Shown: in pieces, positions 23,001 to 27,953 of the stretch
Numbering within the stretch: the stretch's first letter is position 1
How the letters are laid out: each line of letters begins with the position of its first letter
IMG/VR virus record: IMGVR_UViG_3300010300_000080
Coordinates: 1-27,953 of that record
Origin: a virus
Direction: 5' to 3' (one strand)
DNA length: 27,953 nt
The notes under the pieces: generated by a model
Told to the model about the DNA's origin: nothing
The model's database searches: none
The model's input: only the letters and a program-made list of their open reading frames with translations
Program-made: the position numbers and the translations under genes

Positions 23001-24148
23001 TTCTGGACTTCTTCTTCAAACGATTTGTTCCTACTGAGGGACTTTCAGTGATTGCACGAAAAACCAGAAGGGATCTTCTGTCATCCGATCCTCAGGTCCG
23101 CGCTGAATTTGTTGGAAGAATGGCAACCGGAACAATGATGGTCTCAGGGGCCGCAATCTTGCACGCCTCTGGTCGCCTCACTGGAACCGGTCCAACAGAT
23201 CCATCTCGCCGTGCGTTGCTCGAAGAGGCCGGATGGCAACCCTATTCGATTCTCGTTGGCGACAAGTATGTCTCATACCGACGATTCGACCCGTTTGCTG
23301 GGTTCTTGGCTGCCGTCGTTGATTTCGCTGAGGGAGCGAGTTATGCCGAAGAAGAATCAGATGATGAAATTCGCAATTCGTTCGCTGGACTTGTCTTTGC
23401 TGCTGCTCAGTTCAATAAGAACCGTTCGTTCTTCCAAGGTATTTCCAACCTTCTGAGTGCCGCATCGGAACCAGAGCGGTTCGGCCCCGGACTTGCGGAA
23501 CAGTACGCAGGTTCGCTGGTTCCCTCATTCCTCGCTCAACTCAAGCCTGCGTTCGGTGACTCCGAAATCAGAGAGGTTCGAGGACTCGTCGATGCGATGC
23601 GTAATCGTATTCCTGGGCTTGCGGAAGGCTTGGAAGGTCGCAGGAACATCTTCGGAGAGAACACCACTCGTCCCACCGGACCTTTGGCAATCGACCCGTT
23701 CCCCTACACCGAGGTCAAGGAAGATGTCATCTCTGAGGAGTTGATGAAGATTGGTATGCGGAATGGTATCTCTCGCCCGCGTGTCCGTAAGAATGGACTG
23801 GACTTGACCAACTACACCAACTCCAAGGGTCAAACTGCATACGACCGTTGGCAAGAACTTCATGGCAAGGTCAAGCTCAAGGGTCGGACGCTGCGTGACG
23901 CAATGAGTCGACTGATCCGATCCCGCGATTACCAGCGGCTCACCGAAGAATCGAACTCCAACTACGACTCACCTCGGGCTGAGGCTCTGCGTCGGTTGGT
24001 GTCTCGATACCGTGCCGAGGCATATAAGCAACTCCTCCGTGAGTTTGATGACCTTCGCACTGACGATGTGAACAACAACTTGAACCGTAAGGCTCTCCGA
24101 ACTGGTAAGAGCCTGTCTCAACTTCGTGCTTTGATTGGAGAAGAATAA
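20060..24148 (+). CDS. 16: gp16-like internal virion protein with ADP-ribosyltransferase-like domain
   Basis: A 1362-residue protein in the T7 gp16 position (1318). Unlike T7 gp16, its N-terminus shows no transglycosylase signature. Residues 1-200 hold FFDVAGDILAAPFRGVEGA, Gly-rich hydrophobic stretches and TDFAYFDGKQGRLSDL. Residues about 243-430 look like an ADP-ribosyltransferase of the polyvalent-protein type: FYHGT (His247), then GLYGPGLYLTDNPNVAYGYA (Tyr274), then GYDGFRHLGGG and VAILFDPSG. A Pro/Glu linker, a helical region, MNSILSGPTTHMVNIASG near 709 and FVLPFVRTPANLLDFFFKRF near 970 follow. The last two match large ejected proteins of marine podoviruses. A catalytic Glu is not obvious. 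Confidence 0.88.
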   Translation: MSRLDELLAQVPQEEIDAAAQEESGFFDVAGDILAAPFRGVEGAVQGIYNLGDMLTFDLLPDYDNRLLGESSTTAGGIVEGISQFASGMFVPGVGGLSIASKLGKLGKARTLLTQGSKSREIAKFAVGGAVTDFAYFDGKQGRLSDLIQQNPSLQNPITEFLQSEEDDTQIEGRLKNAVEGLGLGLLADGIIAGAKGLRAGGKAKADGASPAAVEEAMRKAEGEHAPAPKTEPDDLVFEAEEGAFYHGTASDLDAGSVDPYATSVSGLYGPGLYLTDNPNVAYGYAKTRSKQAKGDKSAKVFKVNLGETNLIDLDAKAVDADPAVREKFEGFYNGTLGFDGNLKESSSYFDNMTLGQIYEEATDILSEARISREEALNYIDPFQGDIMALGYDGFRHLGGGRVGKVRHNVAILFDPSGKTSSGRPNPIQGMEDIVGSGKPRPKATPVEEDATPGAGPTPEPPKEPESASEFLAGVEADDLTGKPPSERLNIRRVSDQDSGKRVVKGTLDEMEARGEFDDVRSKSFEEQRADAASVAADLADATGDASLKNLQGVLKDKEDALTEALPALTAVRETLSQAAAEAGQIARKGARATSSEKMEFLLLQQRIEVLSKTAVNMQRAVARQLGLQRFIPSVDANVRLLPDDLVKGGTDAGKAAQEQLLRDLGGGDAAEGLARVDSMMEKFAAAAYQNPMRAVGLAKNGGKLNFIGYWMNSILSGPTTHMVNIASGVFTTAFLPMERALGQLLTGNLEAAGREVAKYGYMFEAFNDSLSAAKLTLKQGENVLDSSVMVRDDLKAGIISTIDENVDDAVSASQKWITGIINTPSRFLAAEDEFFKQLNYRAEVKAGLYDQAVRRGLKGDEAAVFVADGFERVTKNGQLYNEKNLLQRADIEAKRLKLDPLNTPDQYQRFVKEFMAKNFDKQFADIAETGLGRAREATFTTPLTKDRGGVIDIGRSANKAVNELPLLRFVLPFVRTPANLLDFFFKRFVPTEGLSVIARKTRRDLLSSDPQVRAEFVGRMATGTMMVSGAAILHASGRLTGTGPTDPSRRALLEEAGWQPYSILVGDKYVSYRRFDPFAGFLAAVVDFAEGASYAEEESDDEIRNSFAGLVFAAAQFNKNRSFFQGISNLLSAASEPERFGPGLAEQYAGSLVPSFLAQLKPAFGDSEIREVRGLVDAMRNRIPGLAEGLEGRRNIFGENTTRPTGPLAIDPFPYTEVKEDVISEELMKIGMRNGISRPRVRKNGLDLTNYTNSKGQTAYDRWQELHGKVKLKGRTLRDAMSRLIRSRDYQRLTEESNSNYDSPRAEALRRLVSRYRAEAYKQLLREFDDLRTDDVNNNLNRKALRTGKSLSQLRALIGEE

Positions 24149-24510
24149 TGGCGGATGCCTCACTCACCTACACCGGCCTGTCAGGTAGTCAGGCTACGTT
24201 CTCTACCGCGTTCACTGGCGGTACAGCTCTGGATGCCTCACACATCGTTGTGAAAGTCGGCGGGGTCACTAAGACCATCACGACTCACTACACCGTGGCG
24301 GCAGACCGTCAGTCCATCACGTTTACTTCAGGCAACGAGCCGAGTGCAAACGTGGTGGTAGAACGAGTCACACCTCGCACCTCAGCGACCCGTCTGGTTG
24401 ATTTCACAAACGGAGCCACTCTCCAAGCGAACGATCTGGACAATATGTTCCTTCAGGTTCTCTACGTCTCGCAAGAGATCCAAGATCGAGTCACAACGCT
24501 GGAGTCTTGA
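24148..24510 (+). CDS. 17: Tail fibre N-terminal anchor protein, gp17 N-domain
   Basis: A 120-residue protein consisting only of the T7 gp17 N-terminal domain, which attaches the fibre to the tail. It begins ASLTYTGLSGSQATFSTAF and ends with RLVDFTNGATLQANDLDNMF and LQVLYVSQEIQD. T7 gp17 is 553 residues, with a shaft and receptor-binding tip; both are missing here. The tip must therefore be carried by another protein, most likely the lectin-like product encoded at 25016. The ATG overlaps the gp16-like stop (TAATG). No frameshift is apparent; the next gene starts immediately after with its own start. Confidence 0.93.
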   Translation: MADASLTYTGLSGSQATFSTAFTGGTALDASHIVVKVGGVTKTITTHYTVAADRQSITFTSGNEPSANVVVERVTPRTSATRLVDFTNGATLQANDLDNMFLQVLYVSQEIQDRVTTLES

Positions 24511-24511
24511 G

Positions 24512-24715
24512 GTGGAAAACAGTAATCAGATCATGCTGGCATTAGGTCGCCTGGAAGGAAAGGTCGATGCCATGCTGACTCGTCAGAAGCACCAAGATGA
24601 AATCTTGGAGCAACATGACCAACGAATCCGAAACCTTGAGCAAAGTCGCTCTTGGCTCCTTGGAGCATCCGCAATCATCGGTGCTTCAGTCTCTTTCCTT
24701 ATGAAGTACCTATGA
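24512..24715 (+). CDS. 17.5: Holin-like small membrane protein (XhlA-like, gp17.5 position)
   Basis: A 67-residue protein with a GTG start at 24512, preceded by GGAG at 24501-24504. A coiled-coil-prone N-terminal two-thirds (LGRLEGKVDAMLTRQKHQDE, then ILEQHDQRIRNLEQ) is followed by one C-terminal membrane segment, WLLGASAIIGASVSFLMKYL. The layout is that of hemolysin XhlA-type holin proteins, and size and position match T7 gp17.5. An in-frame ATG at 24533 could give a shorter form. It would permit the muramidase to reach the cell wall. Sequence-based holin calls are always uncertain. Confidence 0.78.
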   Translation: MENSNQIMLALGRLEGKVDAMLTRQKHQDEILEQHDQRIRNLEQSRSWLLGASAIIGASVSFLMKYL

Positions 24716-24726
24716 GGTGAACTAAC

Positions 24727-25014
24727 ATGAAAATTGTAAAACTGCTCGATGGCGTTTCCGCCAACGGTGATGGCGATGTCTACGAATCCCGATTCCTTCG
24801 GGACAACGAAGTCGGCTTGGTCCAAGCTGTCTACGGTGGGGATCGCACTGGAACCCTGACACTCAAGGGAAGCCTTGATGGAACCAACTACGTTGACGTT
24901 GCCAGCTTCACCGCTGCTGACGCAAAGGCTGTGACCATCTTTCCTTTTATGAAGGGCAACCTCGCCAGTGTCGGTGGATCTACCGGAACCGTGTCCCTGA
25001 TCTTGGGCGACTGA
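24727..25014 (+). CDS. Small beta-rich hypothetical protein, possible tail/fibre component
   Basis: A 95-residue protein of alternating hydrophobic and polar residues without signal peptide or membrane segment. GTLTLKGSLDGTNYVDVASF resembles the small beta-sandwich proteins found in tail-fibre regions of marine phages. The Shine-Dalgarno GAGGTGA (24714-24720) is 6 bases upstream. It lies between the holin-like gene and the lectin-like gene, 2 bases from the latter, so it may decorate or chaperone the adhesin. I cannot name a family with confidence. Confidence 0.65.
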   Translation: MKIVKLLDGVSANGDGDVYESRFLRDNEVGLVQAVYGGDRTGTLTLKGSLDGTNYVDVASFTAADAKAVTIFPFMKGNLASVGGSTGTVSLILGD

Positions 25015-25015
25015 T

Positions 25016-25825
25016 ATGGCACTGTGGTCACCCTCAAATCTGAATGCGACCCTGACGGCTTGGCAACAAGGCGGCACTGGTGTTTCGGTAAGCAGTTGGA
25101 CAGACTCTTCTGGCAACAGCAATAACCTTGTGCAAGCCGCCAGTGGAGACCAGCCCGCAGTCACCACCTTGAATGGGTTGGACATCCTTGACTTCAACAG
25201 AACCCAACTTGACCACATGGACTACGGCGACCTTGACGCTATGGATGTTGGCACTGGCGACTTCTACACGTTTATTGTTATGAACCCAGATGTAAGCAAC
25301 GCCTTCATGGCTCTTTTAGCAAAGCACAGTGCTGCTGATGACTACCTACTTCGCGTGGATGCTAACAACAAAATCCAGCAATACATCGGAAGCAATGCCG
25401 CTGGTATTGTTACGGGGTCAACAACGATTTCATCGGGAACCACTTACATTATTGCGGGCTACAGAGACAGTTCTGTTAGTCGTGTTCGCGTGGATGGTGC
25501 AGCAGATGGTTTTGCCATAAACGCTAATTCATTCAGCAACGCCAACGCTTTCCATGTTGCTGGTCAGGCATCTACGGGAACCTCCGCAAACTTTGACGGG
25601 CAGATTGCTGAGATCATCATGGGTCCCGGATCCATTGAGACCGAGGAGATTGAGAAAGTTGAGGGGTATCTGGCAGAACGCTTCGCTCTGACCTCGCTTC
25701 CTTCGTCTCACTCCTACAAGCAGCACCCGCCCACTGAGTACCTGGAAATCTCAGGAACCCAAGGTGATATCGAGTCGGGCCTAACGCTGTCCGTGTCCTC
25801 TGAACTAACCACGGTGAGGATCTAA
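25016..25825 (+). CDS. LamG/concanavalin A-like adhesin, probable receptor-binding protein
   Basis: A 269-residue protein with a lectin-type beta-sandwich. The N-terminus has VSSWTDSSGNSNNLVQA, then GLDILDFNRTQLDHM, FYTFIVMNPDV, a long beta region with YIIAGYRDSSVSRVRVDG, and the closing segment QIAEIIMGPGSIETEEIEKV followed by EGYLAERFAL. This 'D.SGN.NN ... IAEIII...L...E...VEGYLA' plan is typical of LamG-like domains, which often bind carbohydrate. Because the fibre anchor is truncated, this is the best candidate for the host-recognition tip. How it is attached to the anchor is not visible. The stop overlaps terS (TAATG). Confidence 0.85.
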   Translation: MALWSPSNLNATLTAWQQGGTGVSVSSWTDSSGNSNNLVQAASGDQPAVTTLNGLDILDFNRTQLDHMDYGDLDAMDVGTGDFYTFIVMNPDVSNAFMALLAKHSAADDYLLRVDANNKIQQYIGSNAAGIVTGSTTISSGTTYIIAGYRDSSVSRVRVDGAADGFAINANSFSNANAFHVAGQASTGTSANFDGQIAEIIMGPGSIETEEIEKVEGYLAERFALTSLPSSHSYKQHPPTEYLEISGTQGDIESGLTLSVSSELTTVRI

Positions 25826-26037
25826 TGGAAGAACTACTCAAAAAGCTGCACACCGGTATGTGTGAAACTCTTCTGGCCCGGATTGAGTCAGGTGAGGCTA
25901 CCGCTGCTGATCTCGGCGTTGCCCGTCAGTTCCTCAAGGACAACGGGATCGACGCATCTGCTAACAAATCAGAACCACTGGCAAACCTTGCCAGGTCTTT
26001 ACCATTCGATCCCAGCATCGAGAAGGAAGCCATCTAA
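25825..26037 (+). CDS. terS: Terminase small subunit, gp18-like
   Basis: A 70-residue protein with LLARIESGEATAADLGVARQ and FLKDNGIDA, a helical signature shared with T7-like small terminases (gp18, 89 residues). It would recognise the concatemer and recruit TerL to start packaging. In T7 only small genes separate 18 and 19; here six or so very small genes fill the gap. ATG 25825 overlaps the lectin-like stop and its own stop overlaps the next ATG. Confidence 0.85.
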   Translation: MEELLKKLHTGMCETLLARIESGEATAADLGVARQFLKDNGIDASANKSEPLANLARSLPFDPSIEKEAI

Positions 26038-26180
26038 TGAAGCACAAGAAAATGAGTGCAAAAGATCGCCGGTTGGCGGCTCTTGCTGAACCCAAAGACA
26101 AAATCACCCAAGCCGATGTCATTGCCGGTCGGACGATGAAGATCAAGAAGGGCAAGAAGAAAAATGGAATGCGGGCCTGA
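26037..26180 (+). CDS. Very small basic protein
   Basis: A 47-residue protein, MKHKKMSAKDRRLAALAEPK at the start, ending in a lysine-rich run (KIKKGKKKNG). It is strongly basic, with no membrane segment. It starts on the terS stop (TAATG). It has no relative I can name; its place in the block suggests a DNA-binding or virion-associated role, which is inference. Confidence 0.6.
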   Translation: MKHKKMSAKDRRLAALAEPKDKITQADVIAGRTMKIKKGKKKNGMRA

Positions 26181-26181
26181 T

Positions 26182-26268
26182 ATGTACCACAGCAAGCGAA
26201 AAGTCGGGAAGATGAAGTCCAAAGCTGCGGCAAAGCCAAAGAAGACCAAGCCAAAGAAAAAGGGCTGA
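26182..26268 (+). CDS. Tiny lysine-rich protein
   Basis: A 28-residue product, MYHSKRKVGKMKSKAAAKPK followed by a Lys/Pro run. Nearly half the residues are Lys or Arg. It carries the KRKVGK motif shared with the next two genes. It starts one base after the previous stop, and packing between similar genes makes translation plausible; no function is known. A peptide this short needs expression evidence. Confidence 0.45.
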   Translation: MYHSKRKVGKMKSKAAAKPKKTKPKKKG

Positions 26269-26271
26269 TCG

Positions 26272-26451
26272 ATGGCAAAGCGTAAGGTTGGAAAAAAGGC
26301 CGAAGGTCTTACCAAACGCCAAGAGGACACCATGAAGCGTCACTCAGAGCATCACACCAAAAAGCACATGGACATGATGCGGTCACTGATGATCAAGGGC
26401 GACACCTTTAGTCAAGCCCATAAGAAGGCTCAGAGAAAGGTTGGTAAGTAA
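26272..26451 (+). CDS. Small basic KRKVGK-tagged protein
   Basis: A 59-residue protein beginning MAKRKVGKKAEG and ending QRKVGK, so the tag appears at both ends. The middle is His/Met/Lys-rich (MKRHSEHHTKKHMDMMRS), which could bind metal or nucleic acid, though neither is shown. The last codons overlap the next ATG (TAATG), which opens with nearly the same sequence. Confidence 0.55.
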   Translation: MAKRKVGKKAEGLTKRQEDTMKRHSEHHTKKHMDMMRSLMIKGDTFSQAHKKAQRKVGK

Positions 26452-26477
26452 TGGCAAAGCGTAAGGTAGGAAAGAAG
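26272..26477 (+). repeat. Imperfect direct repeat: start of two adjacent genes
   Basis: Bases 26272-26298 and 26451-26477 agree at 25 of 27 positions, sharing ATGGCAAAGCGTAAGGT exactly, and encode the same MAKRKVGKK start. A weaker form (AGAAAGGTTGGTAAG) lies at the end of the first gene, and KRKVGK also occurs in the gene at 26182. The pattern looks like small-scale duplication of a tag. Confidence 0.75.
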
Positions 26478-26621
26478 AAACCGATCCCAACCGACAAGGC
26501 TTTGTATTCCCGAGTCAAGGCGGAAGCCAAGAAGAAGTTCGATGTCTATCCATCTGCCTATGCCAACGCTTGGCTGGTGCGAACCTACAAGAAGCGTGGC
26601 GGAAAGTACCGGATGGGCTAA
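26451..26621 (+). CDS. Small KRKVGK-tagged protein with SAYANAWLV domain
   Basis: A 56-residue protein with the same MAKRKVGKK start as its upstream neighbour, then a conserved domain: RVKAEAKKKFDVYPSAYANA followed by WLVRTYKKRGGKYR. I know this 'DVYPSAYANxWLVxxYKKRGGKY' domain from phages and large eukaryotic viruses, where it often precedes a 'WFKEKW...KYPVCRP' segment. That second segment is encoded separately here, at 27117. Function is unknown. Confidence 0.72.
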   Translation: MAKRKVGKKKPIPTDKALYSRVKAEAKKKFDVYPSAYANAWLVRTYKKRGGKYRMG

Positions 26622-27124
26622 TGAGTTGTCCTGAATGCAATAAGAGAGCATCTGAAGAAAAAAAGGCTCTTCTGGACTGCAAGGGCAACTGTGAAAAGCT
26701 GAATACCAAGGCCCAACGTCTATCTCTGGTAGTCGCAGTGCTTGGCACGGTTCTCGGTAAAGAGACTCTTGATATGGCCTTGGGCCTGGAGTCAACGCTC
26801 AATCAACTTGCGGCAAAGACCGAAGACACCGGTGCAGCTCTGGCTTACTCGCCGCCTGTCATCGTCCCACCCAGTTCTCCAAAGGATCCTGATCCCAAGC
26901 CCTCAGGGTTGTCCTACATGAGTGCTGCCGTGGAGCGTGAAGACTCCTTGCTGTCTTATGTTCCACCTCTGACAACCTTTGAGTGGCATGAACCAGACCC
27001 AGAGTTGTTCACTTGGCAAGATGACACATCACTACAAAACTCAATGATTGTTCCGTTCCGTAACGGGTTGTTCCTGTTCGGACTCGCATATCTTGGACAC
27101 CAGAAAAGGCGTAGAAATGGCTAG
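26621..27124 (+). CDS. Putative membrane-associated protein with N-terminal Cys motifs
   Basis: A 167-residue protein. Residues 3-6 are CPEC and residues 20-24 CKGNC, a possible metal site. A short hydrophobic stretch LSLVVAVLGTVLG follows near 35-47. The middle is proline- and acid-rich (PPVIVPPSSPKDPDPKP). The C-terminus is a short hydrophobic segment ended by arginines (FRNGLFLFGLAYLGHQKRRR). The position between terS and terL is that of the T7 spanin genes 18.5/18.7, but there is no convincing spanin topology. The C-terminus vaguely resembles a PEP-CTERM sorting signal. Function unassigned. ATG overlaps the previous stop. Confidence 0.65.
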   Translation: MSCPECNKRASEEKKALLDCKGNCEKLNTKAQRLSLVVAVLGTVLGKETLDMALGLESTLNQLAAKTEDTGAALAYSPPVIVPPSSPKDPDPKPSGLSYMSAAVEREDSLLSYVPPLTTFEWHEPDPELFTWQDDTSLQNSMIVPFRNGLFLFGLAYLGHQKRRRNG

Positions 27125-27371
27125 ACACTCGGGCGGACTCACCAAGTGGTTCAAAGAAGACTGGATTGACCTACGGACTGGCAAAAAGTGCGGGCGGTCT
27201 GGCGAGGAGATGTCCACTCGGAAGTATCCAGTGTGCCGTCCTCGTAAGATTGCCAACCGGATGACCAAGAAAGAAAAGCAAGCGGTCATCGCCAAGAAGA
27301 CTGGTCCCAGTAAAGTCAAGTACCCCATCACTGCCTCCGGTCGCCGTAGGATGAAGATCAGGAAGGCATAA
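27117..27371 (+). CDS. Small basic protein with DUF5872-like WFKEDW...KYPVCRP segment
   Basis: An 84-residue basic protein: GLTKWFKEDWIDLRTGKKCG, then STRKYPVCRPRKIANRMTK. I recall this as DUF5872-like sequence found in phages and in large eukaryotic DNA viruses. Two Cys (about residues 25 and 40) could bind metal. The C-terminus is KVKYPITASGRRRMKIRKA. It overlaps the previous gene by 8 bases and lies one base before the next. Family name from memory; function unknown. Confidence 0.72.
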   Translation: MARHSGGLTKWFKEDWIDLRTGKKCGRSGEEMSTRKYPVCRPRKIANRMTKKEKQAVIAKKTGPSKVKYPITASGRRRMKIRKA

Positions 27372-27372
27372 G

Positions 27373-27630
27373 ATGGCTGAATACAAAGGCAAGAAAGTCC
27401 CCCTGAACAAGGTCATGCGGATTCGCAAGGGCGAGCCGGGGTACGGCAGAAAGAAGTCCAAGGTCTTCGTCAAGGATGGTGGTAAAGTCAAGAAGGTGAT
27501 GTTCGGAGATCCCAACATGAAGATCCGAAAGAATGAGCCTGGAAGACGAGCCAACTTCCGCGCCCGTCACAACTGCGACAACCCCGGCCCCAAGACCAAG
27601 CCTCGGTACTGGGCATGTAAGACCTGGTAA
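27373..27630 (+). CDS. Small basic protein ending in ARHNC...YWACKTW
   Basis: An 85-residue basic protein. A repetitive first half (MRIRKGEPGYGRKKSKVFVK) is followed by VMFGDPNMKIRKNEPGRRAN, then FRARHNC and KPRYWACKTW. The 'FGDPNMxI...N.PxRRxxFRARHNC...KTxxRYWxCKxW' pattern is a module I recognise from many marine phages, alone or within structural and assembly proteins. One His and two Cys could form a metal site. The role is unknown; the terS-terL context suggests head maturation or DNA packaging. The stop overlaps the terL ATG (TAATG). Confidence 0.75.
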   Translation: MAEYKGKKVPLNKVMRIRKGEPGYGRKKSKVFVKDGGKVKKVMFGDPNMKIRKNEPGRRANFRARHNCDNPGPKTKPRYWACKTW

Positions 27631-27953
27631 TGGACGAGCGAATCCACGACTTTCGGAACTTCTTGTATCTGGCGTGGGAGCAGCTCCGTCTGCCAGACCC
27701 TACGCCTGTCCAATATGACATCGCGGACTACCTCCAGAATGGCCCCAAGCGGTCGTGCATCATGGCGTTCCGTGGGGTCGGCAAGTCTTGGATCACCTCC
27801 GCCTTTGTCTGCCACCAGCTCTTGCTTGACCCCCAGAGGAACATCTTGGTGGTCTCAGCGTCCAAGGCCAGAGCCGATGACTTCTCCACGTTTACCCTGA
27901 GGTTGATCTCAGAGATGCCCATGCTTCAGCATCTCAGACCCAGAGAGAACCAG
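27630..27953 (+). CDS. terL: Terminase large subunit, gp19-like, cut at window end
   Basis: The first 108 residues of a T7 gp19-like packaging ATPase and nuclease; the right edge truncates the gene. The start has FRNFLYLAWEQLRLPDPTPV and QYDIADYLQ, then MAFRGVGKSWITSAF, the T7-type Walker A (Lys about residue 52; T7 reads AFRGIGKS), and ILVVSASKARADDF after it. Walker B and the nuclease domain lie outside. The ATG overlaps the previous stop. The assignment is firm despite the truncation. Confidence 0.95.
   Translation, partial: MDERIHDFRNFLYLAWEQLRLPDPTPVQYDIADYLQNGPKRSCIMAFRGVGKSWITSAFVCHQLLLDPQRNILVVSASKARADDFSTFTLRLISEMPMLQHLRPRENQ

Noticed and set aside
1-27953. tRNA genes, CRISPR arrays, insertion sequences, integrase or attachment sites
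   Set aside because: No cloverleaf-like segment, spaced repeats, transposase or recombinase sequence was noticed while reading; coding density leaves little room.

Overview
The window is about 28 kb of a lytic, T7-like podovirus (an autographivirus: it encodes its own single-subunit RNA polymerase). Every supported gene is on the + strand, in T7 order, with almost no intergenic space. Many neighbouring genes overlap by 1-14 bases as TAATG, TGATG or ATGA stop/start junctions. I see no integrase, tRNA, CRISPR array or insertion sequence. The gene families and the small accessory proteins resemble those of marine podoviruses. The host cannot be read from the sequence. The window is a partial genome: the T7 early region left of gene 1 is absent, and the large terminase gene is cut by the right edge.

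Layout. 24-3596: a small two-CxxC protein, RNA polymerase (gp1), a gp2.5-like single-strand DNA-binding protein, and a RusA-type Holliday junction resolvase where T7 has endonuclease I. 3586-7344: primase-helicase (gp4), a lysozyme-like muramidase, and an A-family DNA polymerase (gp5) lacking the thioredoxin-binding insertion. 7349-9357: a LAGLIDADG-type ORF, a small protein, a gp6-like 5' exonuclease, a DUF1599-like protein, a small hypothetical and a proline-rich small protein. 9366-13260: portal, scaffold, a lipoprotein-like protein and the major capsid protein, then a strong intrinsic terminator. 13344-24148: tail tubular proteins A and B, a gp13-like protein and internal virion proteins gp14, gp15 and gp16-like. 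24148-25825: a minimal tail-fibre anchor, a holin-like protein, a small hypothetical and a LamG-like adhesin. 25825-27953: small terminase, a run of very small basic proteins, and the start of the large terminase.

How they work together. The RNA polymerase transcribes the replication and virion modules. Primase-helicase, polymerase, SSB, exonuclease and RusA form the replication and recombination set. Portal, scaffold, capsid and tail proteins build the particle. The internal proteins are expected to be ejected into the host, and muramidase plus holin-like protein lyse it. TerS and TerL package the DNA.

Most interesting points: (1) the gp16-like internal virion protein carries an ADP-ribosyltransferase-like domain, suggesting a host-modifying enzyme delivered with the genome; (2) the muramidase may have a second, upstream start with a perfect Shine-Dalgarno inside the primase-helicase gene, adding a signal anchor and proline-rich linker; (3) a terS-terL block of tiny basic proteins shares a repeated KRKVGK tag, and two of them look like split halves of a domain pair also found in large eukaryotic DNA viruses.
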